Shown here one piece after another: positions 8,359 to 17,996 of a stretch of 64,000 nt of DNA. The stretch lies in NCBI GenBank assembly GCA_041402005.1, contig JAWKTB010000002.1:186001-250000 (forward strand), written 5' to 3'. The stretch comes from JAJRXR01 sp041402005. GTDB lineage: Bacteria; Planctomycetota; Phycisphaerae; Phycisphaerales; UBA1924. The notes under the pieces were generated by a model. The model was not told the DNA's origin, searched no databases, and worked only from the letters and a program-made list of their open reading frames with translations. The position numbers and the translations under genes are program-made. Positions within the stretch are counted from its first letter, which is position 1. Every line of letters begins with the position of its first letter.

Positions 8359-10545
8359 ATGATCCTGCAAGACGCACAGCCCGGCGCTCAGACACTCCAC
8401 GAGCGGTGGCTGCATGCGCGCCTCGCGTGCCTGCGGCTGCGTCTGAGACGCCGTTGCCTCTGGATGAAGAGCATGTGGGAGGGGGGGAGCGTGGGCGGCT
8501 TCCGCGGCTCGGTCATCCCGGGAACGGAGGTGGACGCGCTGCTCGATGCCGATTGTCGCGAGCGGGAGCTGCTGTTCTACGCGGAAGACCCCGAGGCGTC
8601 GGCGATCACGGCACGCCTCGCCGACGTGGAGAGCGCGCTGGACGCGGAAGCCCGCCAATTGCTCGAAGAGAATGAACCGCCCGCGCTGGTCGCGATCTCG
8701 GCGGGCTTCGGGCTCGGCGCCATCGAGACCGACGCCCTCGTGATGGCGGCCGCGAACGAACTCGATCCCGCCTTTGCCCGCGTCTTCGCGTACCTCCAAG
8801 ACGATGCGTCCGCGACGTCGCCGACCGGGGCGTTGATCTGGCAGACGCTGTCGTCGACGCGCGTCGAGGGGGCGGGCGAGGATGAACTCGGCCACTTCGA
8901 CGCGACAGAGTTCCTGGGCGACTCCGCCCCGCTTCGCTGGTATCGCCTGGTCAACGCCGACGCGCCGCCCGCCGCACCGATTGGATCCGCCTCGTTCACG
9001 GTCGATGCCCGCGTCGCGATCGCGATGACGGGGCGCGACTCGATCGACCCGCGCCTCGCGGCGATGGCGAGCCGGGTAATCGAAGCGCCCGCGTCGCGTG
9101 CGATCGACGAGGCGGCCGACCGGCTCGCGGGGTTGCTCGCGGCGCGCGGGCCCGCCGTGCTGAATCTCATCGGCGCGGGCGATCGTGGGCAGGAGGGGCT
9201 CGCGAGCGCGATCGGGCGCCAACTTGGCCTGGAGTTCATCAGCATCGACGCCTTGGCGCTTCGGGAGGCCGGCTCCCCGGTGAGCGTCGCGAGGCTGCTC
9301 GACCGGGAGTGCGCGCTGACGCCACTCCTGCCTCTCATCACGATCGACGGGCGGGACCAGGTCGAGGACACCTCGGCGGTGATCAGCGTGGTCGAGGCGA
9401 TGCACGGCTCGGTCGTCGTCGCCAGCGTCGGACGACTGTCGATGGCCCGCCGTGTCTTCGTCGAGCGGATGGGACGCTTCGACGCCGAGGCGCAGAAGGC
9501 GGTCTGGGTCGGGGCGCTAGGCGCCGCCGGCGCTGAGCTGAACGGGGAACTCGACCGCGTCGTCGGACGCTTCGACTTCGGCCCGTTGATGATCTCGCGG
9601 GCGGCGCGTGTCGCTCGCGACGCAGCGACGATGCGAGCCGGCTCCGGGGAGGCGTCCGCTCGCGTGGGCGTGGACGATCTCGTCGAGGCGTGCCGCGGCG
9701 GCTTCCGCTGGACGCTCGACGACCTCGCGCAGCGGATCGACCCGATATACGACTGGGACGACATCGTGCTTCCCGATCGCGAGCTCGGTCAGCTCCGCGA
9801 GATCGTGACGCACGTCGAGCAGCGCACGCGGGTCCTGGGCTCGTGGGGTTTCGGCGCCAAGATGTCGCGCGGGCGCGGGCTGAACGCGATGTTCGCCGGA
9901 CCCAGCGGCGCCGGCAAGACGATGGCGGCGGAGATCATCGCCAAGCGCCTGGGGCTCGACCTGTACCGGATCGACCTGGCGGGCGTCGTGAACAAGTACA
10001 TCGGTGAGACGGAGAAGCGCCTGCGCAGTCTCTTCGACGCCGCCGAATGCACCGGCGCGATCCTGTTCTTCGACGAGGCCGATGCGCTCTTCGGCAAGCG
10101 GACGGAGGTCAAGGACAGTCACGACAGGTACGCCAACATCGAGGTCAGCTACCTCCTCCAACGCCTCGAGGAATACTCCGGCCTCGCGATCCTCGCGACG
10201 AACAAGCGGTCGTCGGTGGATCAGGCGTTCCTAAGACGCCTCAGGTTCATCGTGGACTTCCCGTTCCCGTCGGCGCAGGACCGGAGACGGATCTGGGAGG
10301 GCGTCATCCCGGACCGGGCGCCGACCGAGGGGATCGACCTCGATGCGCTCGCGCGTCTGGAGGTGACCGGGGGCAACATCCGCAGCATCGCCCTCAACGC
10401 CGCCTTCATGGCCGCCGGCACGAGCCAGGCGATCGGCATGCGGCACCTGATGGCCGCGGCTCGCAACGAGTACACGAAGATCGAGCGGCTCGTGAACGAG
10501 TCCGAGTTCGGCGAGCACTACAGGGAGGCGCGCCATGAACGCTGA
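8359..10545 (+). CDS. AAA+ ATPase of the injection system (Afp15/Pvc15-like)
   Basis: A 728-residue cytoplasmic ATPase. The C-terminal AAA+ module is complete: Walker A GPSGAGKT at about 514-521, a YIGETEKRLR segment, Walker B ILFFDEADALFG at about 568-579, sensor 1 ILATNK, and an arginine-finger-like FLRRLRFIVDFPFP. The N-terminal half (about 258-460) looks like a second, degenerate AAA domain (NLIGAGDRGQEG where a P-loop would be). Every AFP/PVC-type locus carries one such ATPase. It is not part of the particle, and is thought to help assembly. The start used is the ATG at 8359; a later Met (residue 36) is possible because the first 35 residues are unusually Arg/Leu-rich. Confidence 0.9.
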   Translation: MILQDAQPGAQTLHERWLHARLACLRLRLRRRCLWMKSMWEGGSVGGFRGSVIPGTEVDALLDADCRERELLFYAEDPEASAITARLADVESALDAEARQLLEENEPPALVAISAGFGLGAIETDALVMAAANELDPAFARVFAYLQDDASATSPTGALIWQTLSSTRVEGAGEDELGHFDATEFLGDSAPLRWYRLVNADAPPAAPIGSASFTVDARVAIAMTGRDSIDPRLAAMASRVIEAPASRAIDEAADRLAGLLAARGPAVLNLIGAGDRGQEGLASAIGRQLGLEFISIDALALREAGSPVSVARLLDRECALTPLLPLITIDGRDQVEDTSAVISVVEAMHGSVVVASVGRLSMARRVFVERMGRFDAEAQKAVWVGALGAAGAELNGELDRVVGRFDFGPLMISRAARVARDAATMRAGSGEASARVGVDDLVEACRGGFRWTLDDLAQRIDPIYDWDDIVLPDRELGQLREIVTHVEQRTRVLGSWGFGAKMSRGRGLNAMFAGPSGAGKTMAAEIIAKRLGLDLYRIDLAGVVNKYIGETEKRLRSLFDAAECTGAILFFDEADALFGKRTEVKDSHDRYANIEVSYLLQRLEEYSGLAILATNKRSSVDQAFLRRLRFIVDFPFPSAQDRRRIWEGVIPDRAPTEGIDLDALARLEVTGGNIRSIALNAAFMAAGTSQAIGMRHLMAAARNEYTKIERLVNESEFGEHYREARHER

Positions 10546-10798
10546 TCCTCCCAGCCGGGGCGTGATGGCGCCCGCGAAGATCCGGATCAATCGCGTCGTC
10601 GTGCGTGGCGGCGGTCCGCACGACGCCGGCTTCCTGCGCGCCAGGCTCGCCCCGGAGGTGCAGGCCCAGCTTGCTGGCGCCCGTCCGAGCCCCGGCGTCG
10701 TCGGCATCGTCGCAAGACGCATCGTGGAGGCGTCAAGGAACCCCGGCGCCGTCCGCGGAGCGCCTGCCGGCGCGTCATCAACGGAGGGTGAACGGTAG
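10535..10798 (+). CDS. small eCIS-associated protein
   Basis: An 87-residue protein overlapping the ATPase gene by 11 bases. A recognisable core near residues 14-45 (KIRINRVVVRGGG, then AGFLRARLAPEVQAQL) resembles the short conserved proteins that follow the AAA+ gene and precede the DUF4157 gene in other eCIS loci. The C-terminal third is Gly/Ala/Ser-rich and probably unstructured. Its stop shares one base with the GTG start of the next gene. Its strict placement between ATPase and the DUF4157 cargo gene suggests an adaptor or chaperone role, which is inference only. Confidence 0.6.
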   Translation: MNADPPSRGVMAPAKIRINRVVVRGGGPHDAGFLRARLAPEVQAQLAGARPSPGVVGIVARRIVEASRNPGAVRGAPAGASSTEGER

Positions 10799-13700
10799 TG
10801 GGAGCCCGGCGCGCCAGAAGCGTGAAGCCCGCCGCGAAGGCCCCGGCCAGCGGGAAGCCGGCGCGGTCGTCGCGGGTGACGAGGACTCGCCTCGTCGGGA
10901 ATCAGGCGGCGCTGCGCGCGGTCGAATCGTTCGGCGCCCAGGCGAAGCTGGCGGTGAACGTCCCCGGCGACAAGCAGGAGCAGGAGGCGGACGCGACGGC
11001 CGACCGGGTGATGCGGACGAGCGACGCCGTGCTCGCCGCGCCTGGCGCCGCCGGCTCGGGCGAGAGCGTGTCTCGCAAGGCGGACCGGTCGGAACGCCGG
11101 GGCGAGCGTGGAGGAGATGCGGGTGAGCCCGCGCTCGCGTGGATGACCAGCGAGGGGCATCCGATCCAGCGTGAGTGCTCCAAGTGCCGCGAGGAGAAGA
11201 AGAAGCTCCAGCGTGAGAGCGAGGACGACGAGGCGGCGCGCGAGACCGAGGAGCCGGAGGACGCCTCGCTCGAGGCGGAAGATCAGGAAGAGACGAGCGC
11301 GAGGGCGGAGGAGGAGGGCGACGAGGCCGAGCGCGAGACGGAGCAGGACGACGAGGCGACGCGCTGCGAGGATTCTCGCCGTCTGCGCAAGGGCGAGACG
11401 CGTGTTCCCGCCGAGGCCGAGCAGCGCATCCGCCACCGTCGCGGACTGGGCGTGCCGCTGACCTCGACGCTCCGTGCGTTCTTCGGGCGACGGCTCGGCC
11501 GCGATTTCGGGCGCGTGCGGGTCCATACCGACGCCGAGGCGGGCCGGCTCTCGAAGGCTCTGCGCGCTCACGCGTTCACGTGGGGGCGTCACGTGTACTT
11601 CGCCCCGGGGCGGTACAAGCCCGGCACGCCCGAGGGGCTCAGGCTGCTCGCGCACGAGTTGACGCACACGGTGCAGCAGGGCGCCGCGCCAGCGATGCCA
11701 CCCGTTGCCGCCCGGGGGCATGTCCCCGGCCCATCGCCCGCGACCCCGTCGCCCGGGGTGACGGAGGGCGCGCCCGCGCCGTCTTCGCCAGCGCCTGCGC
11801 CGTCCGTCATCGCGCGCCAGCCCGCGTGTGCGACACCAACGTTTACGGGTGGTGGCGTCGGCACGCTCGAGGGCGGGCCCGAAGGGGGCACGGCGAGAGA
11901 CTTCACGCCGCCCGCCCCCTCGCGGGGGACACGCGAGCCAACTCCCGCCCAGGACGCCGCGGCGCCGACGAGATCCGAGCCAGAGCAATCCGCGCTGGAC
12001 GCGCCCGCCGCGACCCCCGCCGATCAGACGGAGGCCGGCGCGAGTGGCGAGCGGGAGGGTCCCGCGCCCCCCGAGGTCGCGCCAGGCGGTGAGCGTGAGG
12101 ACGCGCCGCGGAGTGGGGACGCGTGCGGCGGTGGCGAGGAGACGGGCGTCGATGCGATGCTCGAAGCCGCGGGCATCGAAGCGCCCAACGCCGAGCCGTC
12201 GGAGGCGACCAGGCGCCTCGCCGAGACGTCACCGGTGCGGGCCCCGACGGCGCTCGAGTCGTACCAGGATTCCGTCGAGGAGTCGGTCAGGTCTCGTCGG
12301 GACGCCGAGACCGCGGACACGCCGACGGCGACAGTCCGACCGAACCCGACCGGGGCCGTGGGGGACGAGGGAGCGCGCGACCAGCTCGACGACACGCCGA
12401 CGCCGGAGGGCGCCGATCTCCCGGAGCTCGCGACCGGGGGTGGCGAGAGCGCACGAGCGGATCTCGATCAAGAGCCGGACCCGCACGCCGGCGAAGCGCC
12501 GACGACGAGGGTCGAAGATCCGTCCGCGCAGCTTGCGCAGATGGATGACGCCGACGAGGGCGGCATCTTCGGCTGGGTCAAGCGGTGGTTCAAGCGGCTG
12601 CTCACGGCGGTCCCACGCACCGATCCGGGGTTGAATACCGACCCGGGCCCGTCGCCCCGCCCCGATCTGAGCGGGCAGGCCGACCCGGGGCAGATCACAG
12701 ACCTGCGCGACGACGGCGTCGAGAGCGTGCGGGACGAGCAGGCCCGGGCGGACCAGTCGAGCGCGGAAGACTTCGGCGAGGACGACATAGCCGCGGACAT
12801 GGAGGAGCACGACGAAACCGCCGAGGTCCCGCCGCAGACGCAGAGCCCCGGCAAGCGCTGCCCGAACGCGGACAACGGCGTCGGGCGGTTCGAGCCCGAG
12901 GACGAGAAGGACGTCGGCGACCGGGTCCGCGCCCAGACGGGCTCGCGGTGGGACGCGGCGACCTCCGACGCCGAGACGCGAGAGCAGAAGCGCGACGAGG
13001 ACATCCGCGAGGGCCGACGTGACACCGCGAGTCAGATCGAGGATCTGCACACCGACGCGCACGTGGACCAGTCGGGCGCCATCGCGGACGCCCGGCGCGA
13101 GGTCGGCGAGCAACGCACGGATTGGAGGAAACGAAACAAGGAGCTCGGCACGGGCTACGACGCCGAGTCCGCGTCGATGTCCGCGTTGGCCGCCACGGAG
13201 ATCGGCGGGGAGTGCGCGTCGACGACACAAGAGATCGAGTCGGACCGCGAGGCGACGGCCCAGAGAGCCCGGACGACCAAAGCGGACGCGGAACGCGATG
13301 CGGAGAAGAAGCGCAACGAGGCCGACCAGGACTCGGGCGGGTGGCTCTCGCGTGGGGCGCGCTGGCTGAAGAACAAGGTCCGCGACTTCGCGCAGGGGCT
13401 CGTCAACGCCGTCAAGGGGATATTCAAGAAGGCGCGGGAGATGGTCACGAAGTTCTTCAAGGACCTCAAGGCCAGAGCCATGCGCGCGATCGAGGATCTC
13501 CGCAAGTGGGCCATCGGGAAGCTGGAGGGCTTCCGCAAGAAGCTGAACGGATTGGTTGATCGCTACCTGGGGCGATTCCCGGGTGTCGCACGGTTCTTCA
13601 AGCGCGGCATCAACGCGACGGTGGATGGCGCCGAGTGGCTCGTCAACAAGACGGCGGACGGGCTGAAGGCCGGTGTCGCCTTCCTGCTCGACGGCCTCGC

Positions 13701-15822
13701 CAAGCTCATCAACGGCGTTCTCACCCTCTACGAGAAGTTCGTCGTCGGGCTGATCAGCTTCGCGTGCAGCATGGTCGTGTTCGGGATCAACCTCACGGTG
13801 CTGATCGTCAAGCGGGACCTGGAATCGCTGCTCGAGCTGATCCGGGACCTGCCCGAGTGGCACCCCATCATGACCATCATGAAGGCGGGCCTGATCGGCT
13901 TCGTCAACTGTCTCAGGTCGAAGCCCCCGGGCGAGCGGAAGAAGTTCATCCGCAAGACCCTCACGCTCGCGATCCGCCCGGACTACATGTTCGGGTTCCA
14001 GGCCGGCGTGATCAAGGGCATCCTCTGGGACGGCGTCATCATGACGCTGGTCGGCATCGGGCAGGCGCTGATCGAGGTGCCGCGGGCCATCTGGGATCTC
14101 ATCCAGAAGATCAAGGCCCTGATACTCGACGTCGACGCGATCGCGGCGATGTACGAGGATGCCAAGGGTCTCATCCAGAAGGTCGTGGACTTCTTCCGCA
14201 ACCCGGACGCGATCAACCAAGTCATCGACTTCATCCGCAAGTCGCCCGAGGCGCTGTACGCGATGCTGGCCGAGGGCATGCGGATGGCGGTGAACTGGGC
14301 GTACAAGGCGGGCGGGGCCGCCGCCGGGGCGTTGTTCCGCTTCATCATGAACAACTCGGCGTTCAAGATCGGCCTGGCCGTCGGGACGGTCGTCGGTCAG
14401 CTCACCCTCGAGATCCTGCTGCTGGTGTTCACGGGTGGAGCGGTCAACGCGGTGAAGTGGGGGGCGCAGGGCGCGAAGCTGATGGCCAAGGCCGCCAAGC
14501 TGCTGCGGACCGCGAAGAAGATGGCCGGCGGGCTCATCATGAAGGGCCTGCGGATGATCGTCCGCATCTTCCGCGCCGGGCTGAAGGCCGCCAAGCGCCT
14601 GAGCAGGCCGCTGCGGGGCGTGTTCCAGCGCCTCGAGCGCTTGTTCAACCGCTTCATGGCCTGGATCCGCAGGGCGTTCGGAGGGAAGGTCAGCCGTGTG
14701 CGTCAGCGATGGCGGCGGTGGCGGAGAAGGAGGCGGAGAGACCGGGACGACCCGGCGGATCGCGCCCGCTGGCTCGCGTTCAAGGCCGAACTCCGGGCGA
14801 GGCTCATGAAGGGCGGCCCACGCGGACTGAAGAAGCGGGAAGCGAGGTCAATCCTCCGCTCCACGGCACGCGAGCGTCAGTTCCGAACCGTCGTCTCGCG
14901 TTTTGTAGGGGGTGTCGACCAGGAGAAGGGGTACTACGAGGTCACCGCGAAGCGGAAGGGCCATGCGCAGTGGGTACGCGTCAAGGTCCTCATCGAGCAT
15001 CACGAGCGTTGGAAACTCGCCAAGAGGAAGATCAAGCGAGCGATCAATCTCGTCAGGGCGCCGCAGACCGTGGCGCGGTTCGAGAGCGCGATCAGATCGT
15101 TCAAGACGGGCTGGGGATTCACTCAGGGACCCTCTGTTAGGTTCGACGAGCCGGAGAACGACTTCGAGGTCCACGGCGCGATGAGCCCAGGGGCGACGAT
15201 CGCGTCGAAGCGCGCATCGCGGCCGCGGACGAGGCTCACGCATCGCCAGGGTTACATGCATGTGTACGGGGCGAAGAATGGGCTCCGGGGCGGCAGCCCG
15301 CCCAGCGTGTCTCCGCCGTACTGGGACGACGTGCAGCCGATCAAGACAATATCCGGGCTCACGACGCTCTACATCAGAGGCCATCTCCTCAACCACAACA
15401 TTGGGGGAAGCGGGGCGCGCCGTGACAACCTCACTCCCATCACGCGGAGCGCTAACGCCGGGATGCGGAGCAGTGTCGAGAAGCACGCGGTAGAGTGGGT
15501 CAAGAAGGGCAAGCATGGCGGCAGGACGTACGCGAAGGGCGGCGGGGTCATCCGGTACGAGGTGACGGCGGTCGGGCTTGGCGGATCGCGACCGCCGTCC
15601 CCGGTGCGTTGCACGAGGCAGGGAAGCGGCGCCCGTGTGCGCGGGCCGATCGACGCCGAACGCAAGCTCGCGAAGTCGATCAGCATGAACCTCGACCTGC
15701 TCGACTTCAACGAGAAGACCGGCAAGTGGGACTTGGGCAGGTACACGATCAGAGAGTCTCAAACGAACGTGCCGCCCTACCCGGCGGGTTACCACGACGA
15801 CCCGAACACATCGTGCAAGTGA
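10798..15822 (+). CDS. DUF4157 'eCIS core' protein with C-terminal nuclease-like toxin domain
   Basis: A 1674-residue multidomain protein; GTG start with GGAGG eight bases upstream. Order: a basic leader with the DUF4157-type motif PGDKQEQEADATADRVM (about 58-74); an acidic linker (about 120-205); the DUF4157 domain (about 210-295) with metalloprotease-like HELTH at 286-290; a long Pro/Glu/Thr-rich disordered region (to about 590); charged coiled coil (about 700-860); about 430 residues of amphipathic and hydrophobic helices; an Arg-rich patch near 1300; and a C-terminal domain with GHLLNHNIGG (from G1528) and NLTPITRSAN, the signature of HNH-like DNA/RNA endonuclease toxins. DUF4157 marks eCIS cargo or effectors. 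No immunity gene follows. It may be cargo, tape measure, or both. Confidence 0.88.
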   Translation: MGARRARSVKPAAKAPASGKPARSSRVTRTRLVGNQAALRAVESFGAQAKLAVNVPGDKQEQEADATADRVMRTSDAVLAAPGAAGSGESVSRKADRSERRGERGGDAGEPALAWMTSEGHPIQRECSKCREEKKKLQRESEDDEAARETEEPEDASLEAEDQEETSARAEEEGDEAERETEQDDEATRCEDSRRLRKGETRVPAEAEQRIRHRRGLGVPLTSTLRAFFGRRLGRDFGRVRVHTDAEAGRLSKALRAHAFTWGRHVYFAPGRYKPGTPEGLRLLAHELTHTVQQGAAPAMPPVAARGHVPGPSPATPSPGVTEGAPAPSSPAPAPSVIARQPACATPTFTGGGVGTLEGGPEGGTARDFTPPAPSRGTREPTPAQDAAAPTRSEPEQSALDAPAATPADQTEAGASGEREGPAPPEVAPGGEREDAPRSGDACGGGEETGVDAMLEAAGIEAPNAEPSEATRRLAETSPVRAPTALESYQDSVEESVRSRRDAETADTPTATVRPNPTGAVGDEGARDQLDDTPTPEGADLPELATGGGESARADLDQEPDPHAGEAPTTRVEDPSAQLAQMDDADEGGIFGWVKRWFKRLLTAVPRTDPGLNTDPGPSPRPDLSGQADPGQITDLRDDGVESVRDEQARADQSSAEDFGEDDIAADMEEHDETAEVPPQTQSPGKRCPNADNGVGRFEPEDEKDVGDRVRAQTGSRWDAATSDAETREQKRDEDIREGRRDTASQIEDLHTDAHVDQSGAIADARREVGEQRTDWRKRNKELGTGYDAESASMSALAATEIGGECASTTQEIESDREATAQRARTTKADAERDAEKKRNEADQDSGGWLSRGARWLKNKVRDFAQGLVNAVKGIFKKAREMVTKFFKDLKARAMRAIEDLRKWAIGKLEGFRKKLNGLVDRYLGRFPGVARFFKRGINATVDGAEWLVNKTADGLKAGVAFLLDGLAKLINGVLTLYEKFVVGLISFACSMVVFGINLTVLIVKRDLESLLELIRDLPEWHPIMTIMKAGLIGFVNCLRSKPPGERKKFIRKTLTLAIRPDYMFGFQAGVIKGILWDGVIMTLVGIGQALIEVPRAIWDLIQKIKALILDVDAIAAMYEDAKGLIQKVVDFFRNPDAINQVIDFIRKSPEALYAMLAEGMRMAVNWAYKAGGAAAGALFRFIMNNSAFKIGLAVGTVVGQLTLEILLLVFTGGAVNAVKWGAQGAKLMAKAAKLLRTAKKMAGGLIMKGLRMIVRIFRAGLKAAKRLSRPLRGVFQRLERLFNRFMAWIRRAFGGKVSRVRQRWRRWRRRRRRDRDDPADRARWLAFKAELRARLMKGGPRGLKKREARSILRSTARERQFRTVVSRFVGGVDQEKGYYEVTAKRKGHAQWVRVKVLIEHHERWKLAKRKIKRAINLVRAPQTVARFESAIRSFKTGWGFTQGPSVRFDEPENDFEVHGAMSPGATIASKRASRPRTRLTHRQGYMHVYGAKNGLRGGSPPSVSPPYWDDVQPIKTISGLTTLYIRGHLLNHNIGGSGARRDNLTPITRSANAGMRSSVEKHAVEWVKKGKHGGRTYAKGGGVIRYEVTAVGLGGSRPPSPVRCTRQGSGARVRGPIDAERKLAKSISMNLDLLDFNEKTGKWDLGRYTIRESQTNVPPYPAGYHDDPNTSCK

Positions 15823-15849
15823 ACGACCGCGACGCATGGCGGATCCTGA

Positions 15850-16527
15850 ATGACGACCTTCCCGAACAGCCCGAACCTGCTCAAGGGCGCGCTCATCGCG
15901 TTCCCCTCCCAGACTGCGGTCGTCCCGACGAGCGTGATCCTGTTCCAGTACAACCCGCAGCAGGTCTCGCGCTCGCTCGCCCAGCGGACCGAGGCGGGCG
16001 CCGAGCAGAGCAAGTCCACCGCCCAGGACGACGCACAGAAGACGCTCGGCCCGCCCGAGGAGTCGTACTTCCTGAGCATCCTGCTCGACGCGACGGACTA
16101 TTTGGAGTCGCCCGAGCAGCACGCGATCGTCGCGGCGATGGGGCTGCACCCCGTCCTCGCCGCCCTCGAGATGCTGCTGTACCCGTCCACGACGCAGGTG
16201 CTGCTGACGACCGCGCTGTCGGCGCTGGGCGTCGCGGAGCTGTCGCCACAGGAACTGCCGCTCGTGATGCTCGTCTTCGGCGGCGAGCGCGTCGTGCCGG
16301 TGCGACTCGAGTCGATCAGCGTGACGGAGGAGGCCTTCGACCCGCTGCTCAACCCGATCCGGGCGCGCGTGGACCTGAGCATGAAGGTGCTGACCTACCT
16401 CGAGCAGCCCCAGGGCAGCGTGGGGCGGGCCGCGTACCTGACCTACCAGGTCCGCAAGGAGGTCTCGGCCGCGCTGTACCCGACGACCGTGGTCACCGAC
16501 GTGATCACACAGATTCTGGAGGCCTGA
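15850..16527 (+). CDS. CIS tube/baseplate adaptor protein (Afp7-like N-terminal domain)
   Basis: A 225-residue protein of the contractile injection system tube-protein family (CIS_tube; Afp7/Pvc7-like). Visible hallmarks are the opening LLKGALIAFP, the strand ILFQYNPQQVSRSL near residues 35-48, and RVDLSMKVLTYLE near the C-terminus. In solved AFP/PVC structures this protein joins the inner tube to the baseplate hub. Afp7 also carries a LysM domain. Here that module is a separate gene that starts on the last base of this one's stop codon, so the pair together equals one Afp7. The start is the ATG at 15850, 27 bases after the large DUF4157 gene. Confidence 0.85.
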   Translation: MTTFPNSPNLLKGALIAFPSQTAVVPTSVILFQYNPQQVSRSLAQRTEAGAEQSKSTAQDDAQKTLGPPEESYFLSILLDATDYLESPEQHAIVAAMGLHPVLAALEMLLYPSTTQVLLTTALSALGVAELSPQELPLVMLVFGGERVVPVRLESISVTEEAFDPLLNPIRARVDLSMKVLTYLEQPQGSVGRAAYLTYQVRKEVSAALYPTTVVTDVITQILEA

Positions 16528-16805
16528 TGTTCTTCAAGGGGAGCCGATACGAGAGCGCGGAGACGGCGACGTACATCGCGCCCGACGGGCGCGAGATCAC
16601 GTACGTCCGCCTGCGCCTGATCCCGCCGACCGAGCCGGTGACCACGTACGAGGTGCAGCGCGGCGACCGTCCCGACCTGGTCGCCGACGACGCCTTCGGC
16701 GACCCCGAGCGCTTCTGGCGCCTCTGCGACGCGAACACGAGCGTCTGGCCCAACACGCTGACGGAGGAGGAGGGGCGACGCATCGGGGTCCCCACGTCGA
16801 GTTGA
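16527..16805 (+). CDS. LysM-like tail protein X
   Basis: A 92-residue protein whose ATG shares one base with the preceding TGA (TGATG), so translation is very probably coupled. Residues about 37-78 form a LysM-like module (TTYEVQRGDRPDLVADDAFGDPERFWRLCDAN), as in phage tail protein X and in the C-terminal part of Afp7. In phage tails this module binds at the baseplate centre, around hub and spike. The N-terminal 36 residues are beta-rich (TYIAPDGREITYVRLRLI). It is followed three bases later by the gpD-like hub gene, which is the usual gene order X-D in P2-like and eCIS baseplates. Confidence 0.82.
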   Translation: MFFKGSRYESAETATYIAPDGREITYVRLRLIPPTEPVTTYEVQRGDRPDLVADDAFGDPERFWRLCDANTSVWPNTLTEEEGRRIGVPTSS

Positions 16806-16808
16806 TCC

Positions 16809-17921
16809 ATGCCCAAGCTGACCTACAGCCTGACGATCGGCGCCCTGCCCGCGAGCAGCGACCTCATCGAGGCGATCCGGCGCATCGAGGTCGAGACACA
16901 CATCGGACTCGCGTCGATGGTGCGCATCCGATTCGCCACGGGGCTGTCGTCGGACGGCGGCTCCTGGTCGGTCCTGGACGACGCCGGCTTCGATCGGCTG
17001 ACCAAGCTCTCGGTGAAGGTCCAGTGCGGGAGCGGCTCGAGCACGCTGATCAACGCGCAGGTGATTGAGGTCCGCCCGATGCTGACCGCCAAGCCGCGGG
17101 AGTCGTACGTGGATGTCATCGCCATGGACGCCACGGTCTCGATGAACCTGGAGCACAAGGTCCGTCCCTGGGCGAACATGTCCGACTCGAGCATCGCGAG
17201 CATGATCTTCGCCGAGCACGGGCTCAAGCCGGTGGTGGACACCACGCAGCCGGTCCATCAGGAGAGCGACGTCGTCACGATGCAGCGGGGGGGCGACGCC
17301 CAGTTCCTGCGTCGCCTCGCGGCGCGCAACGGGTTCGAGATGTACGTCGCCGCCGACCCGCTCCTGGGCATCGACGAGGGGCACTTCCATGCGCCCAAGG
17401 TCGACGGCACGCCGCAGGGCGTGCTGACGGTCGGCGCCGGCTCGGAGGCCAACGTCGACAGCTTCGAGCTGCGTCACGACCTGCTCAGGCCCGCGAAGGT
17501 TTCGGCGCCGGGCTTGGACTGGCGCACGCTCCAGTCGCAGGCCGCGAGCGTCGACCAGACGGCGCTCACACGACTCGGGGCGTCCCCCGAGAGCGATCGG
17601 CGGTCGCTGCGCGCCTCGGGCTCGGGTCTGAGCGAGACCGGTGAGCTGCAGGGATTCGCCCAGTCGCTTGCCGACCGCGCCGCGTGGGCGGTGTCGTGCG
17701 AGGGCGAGATCGCGGGCGTGACCTACGGCGACGTGATCCGCCCGGGCCTGCCGATCAACGTCCGTGGCGCCGGGACGTCGTTCAGCGGGACGTACTACGT
17801 GGAGCGTGTGCTCCACGTGATCTCTGGCGATGGGTACAAGCAGAAGTTCACGCTCAAGCGCAACGCGCTGGGCGTCCGTCTCACGGACACGTTCGTCGAG
17901 ACGGGGGCGGTGAGCGTGTAG
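16809..17921 (+). CDS. phage late control gpD-like baseplate hub
   Basis: A 370-residue protein of the gpD/VgrG N-terminal (gp27-like) family. It should form the trimeric hub that connects tube symmetry to the spike. Family traits are the opening LTYSLTIG, the VEVRP-type strand (IEVRPMLTAKPRESYVDVIAMD) near residues 85-105, and QRGGDAQFLRRLAARNGFEMYV near 160, equivalent to the 'Q...E.D..FL..L....G' motif of gpD proteins. The C-terminus holds a VERVLHVISGDGYKQKFTL strand typical of the family. The spike is encoded by a separate gene downstream, as in phage P2, and not fused as in VgrG or Afp8. Confidence 0.9.
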   Translation: MPKLTYSLTIGALPASSDLIEAIRRIEVETHIGLASMVRIRFATGLSSDGGSWSVLDDAGFDRLTKLSVKVQCGSGSSTLINAQVIEVRPMLTAKPRESYVDVIAMDATVSMNLEHKVRPWANMSDSSIASMIFAEHGLKPVVDTTQPVHQESDVVTMQRGGDAQFLRRLAARNGFEMYVAADPLLGIDEGHFHAPKVDGTPQGVLTVGAGSEANVDSFELRHDLLRPAKVSAPGLDWRTLQSQAASVDQTALTRLGASPESDRRSLRASGSGLSETGELQGFAQSLADRAAWAVSCEGEIAGVTYGDVIRPGLPINVRGAGTSFSGTYYVERVLHVISGDGYKQKFTLKRNALGVRLTDTFVETGAVSV

Positions 17922-17996
17922 AGGGATCGGGGACGCCGCGCAGGGCCGCGTGGCGGGGCGAGCACAAGGGAGTGCGGAGCAGAGGGGAGCAGGGGG

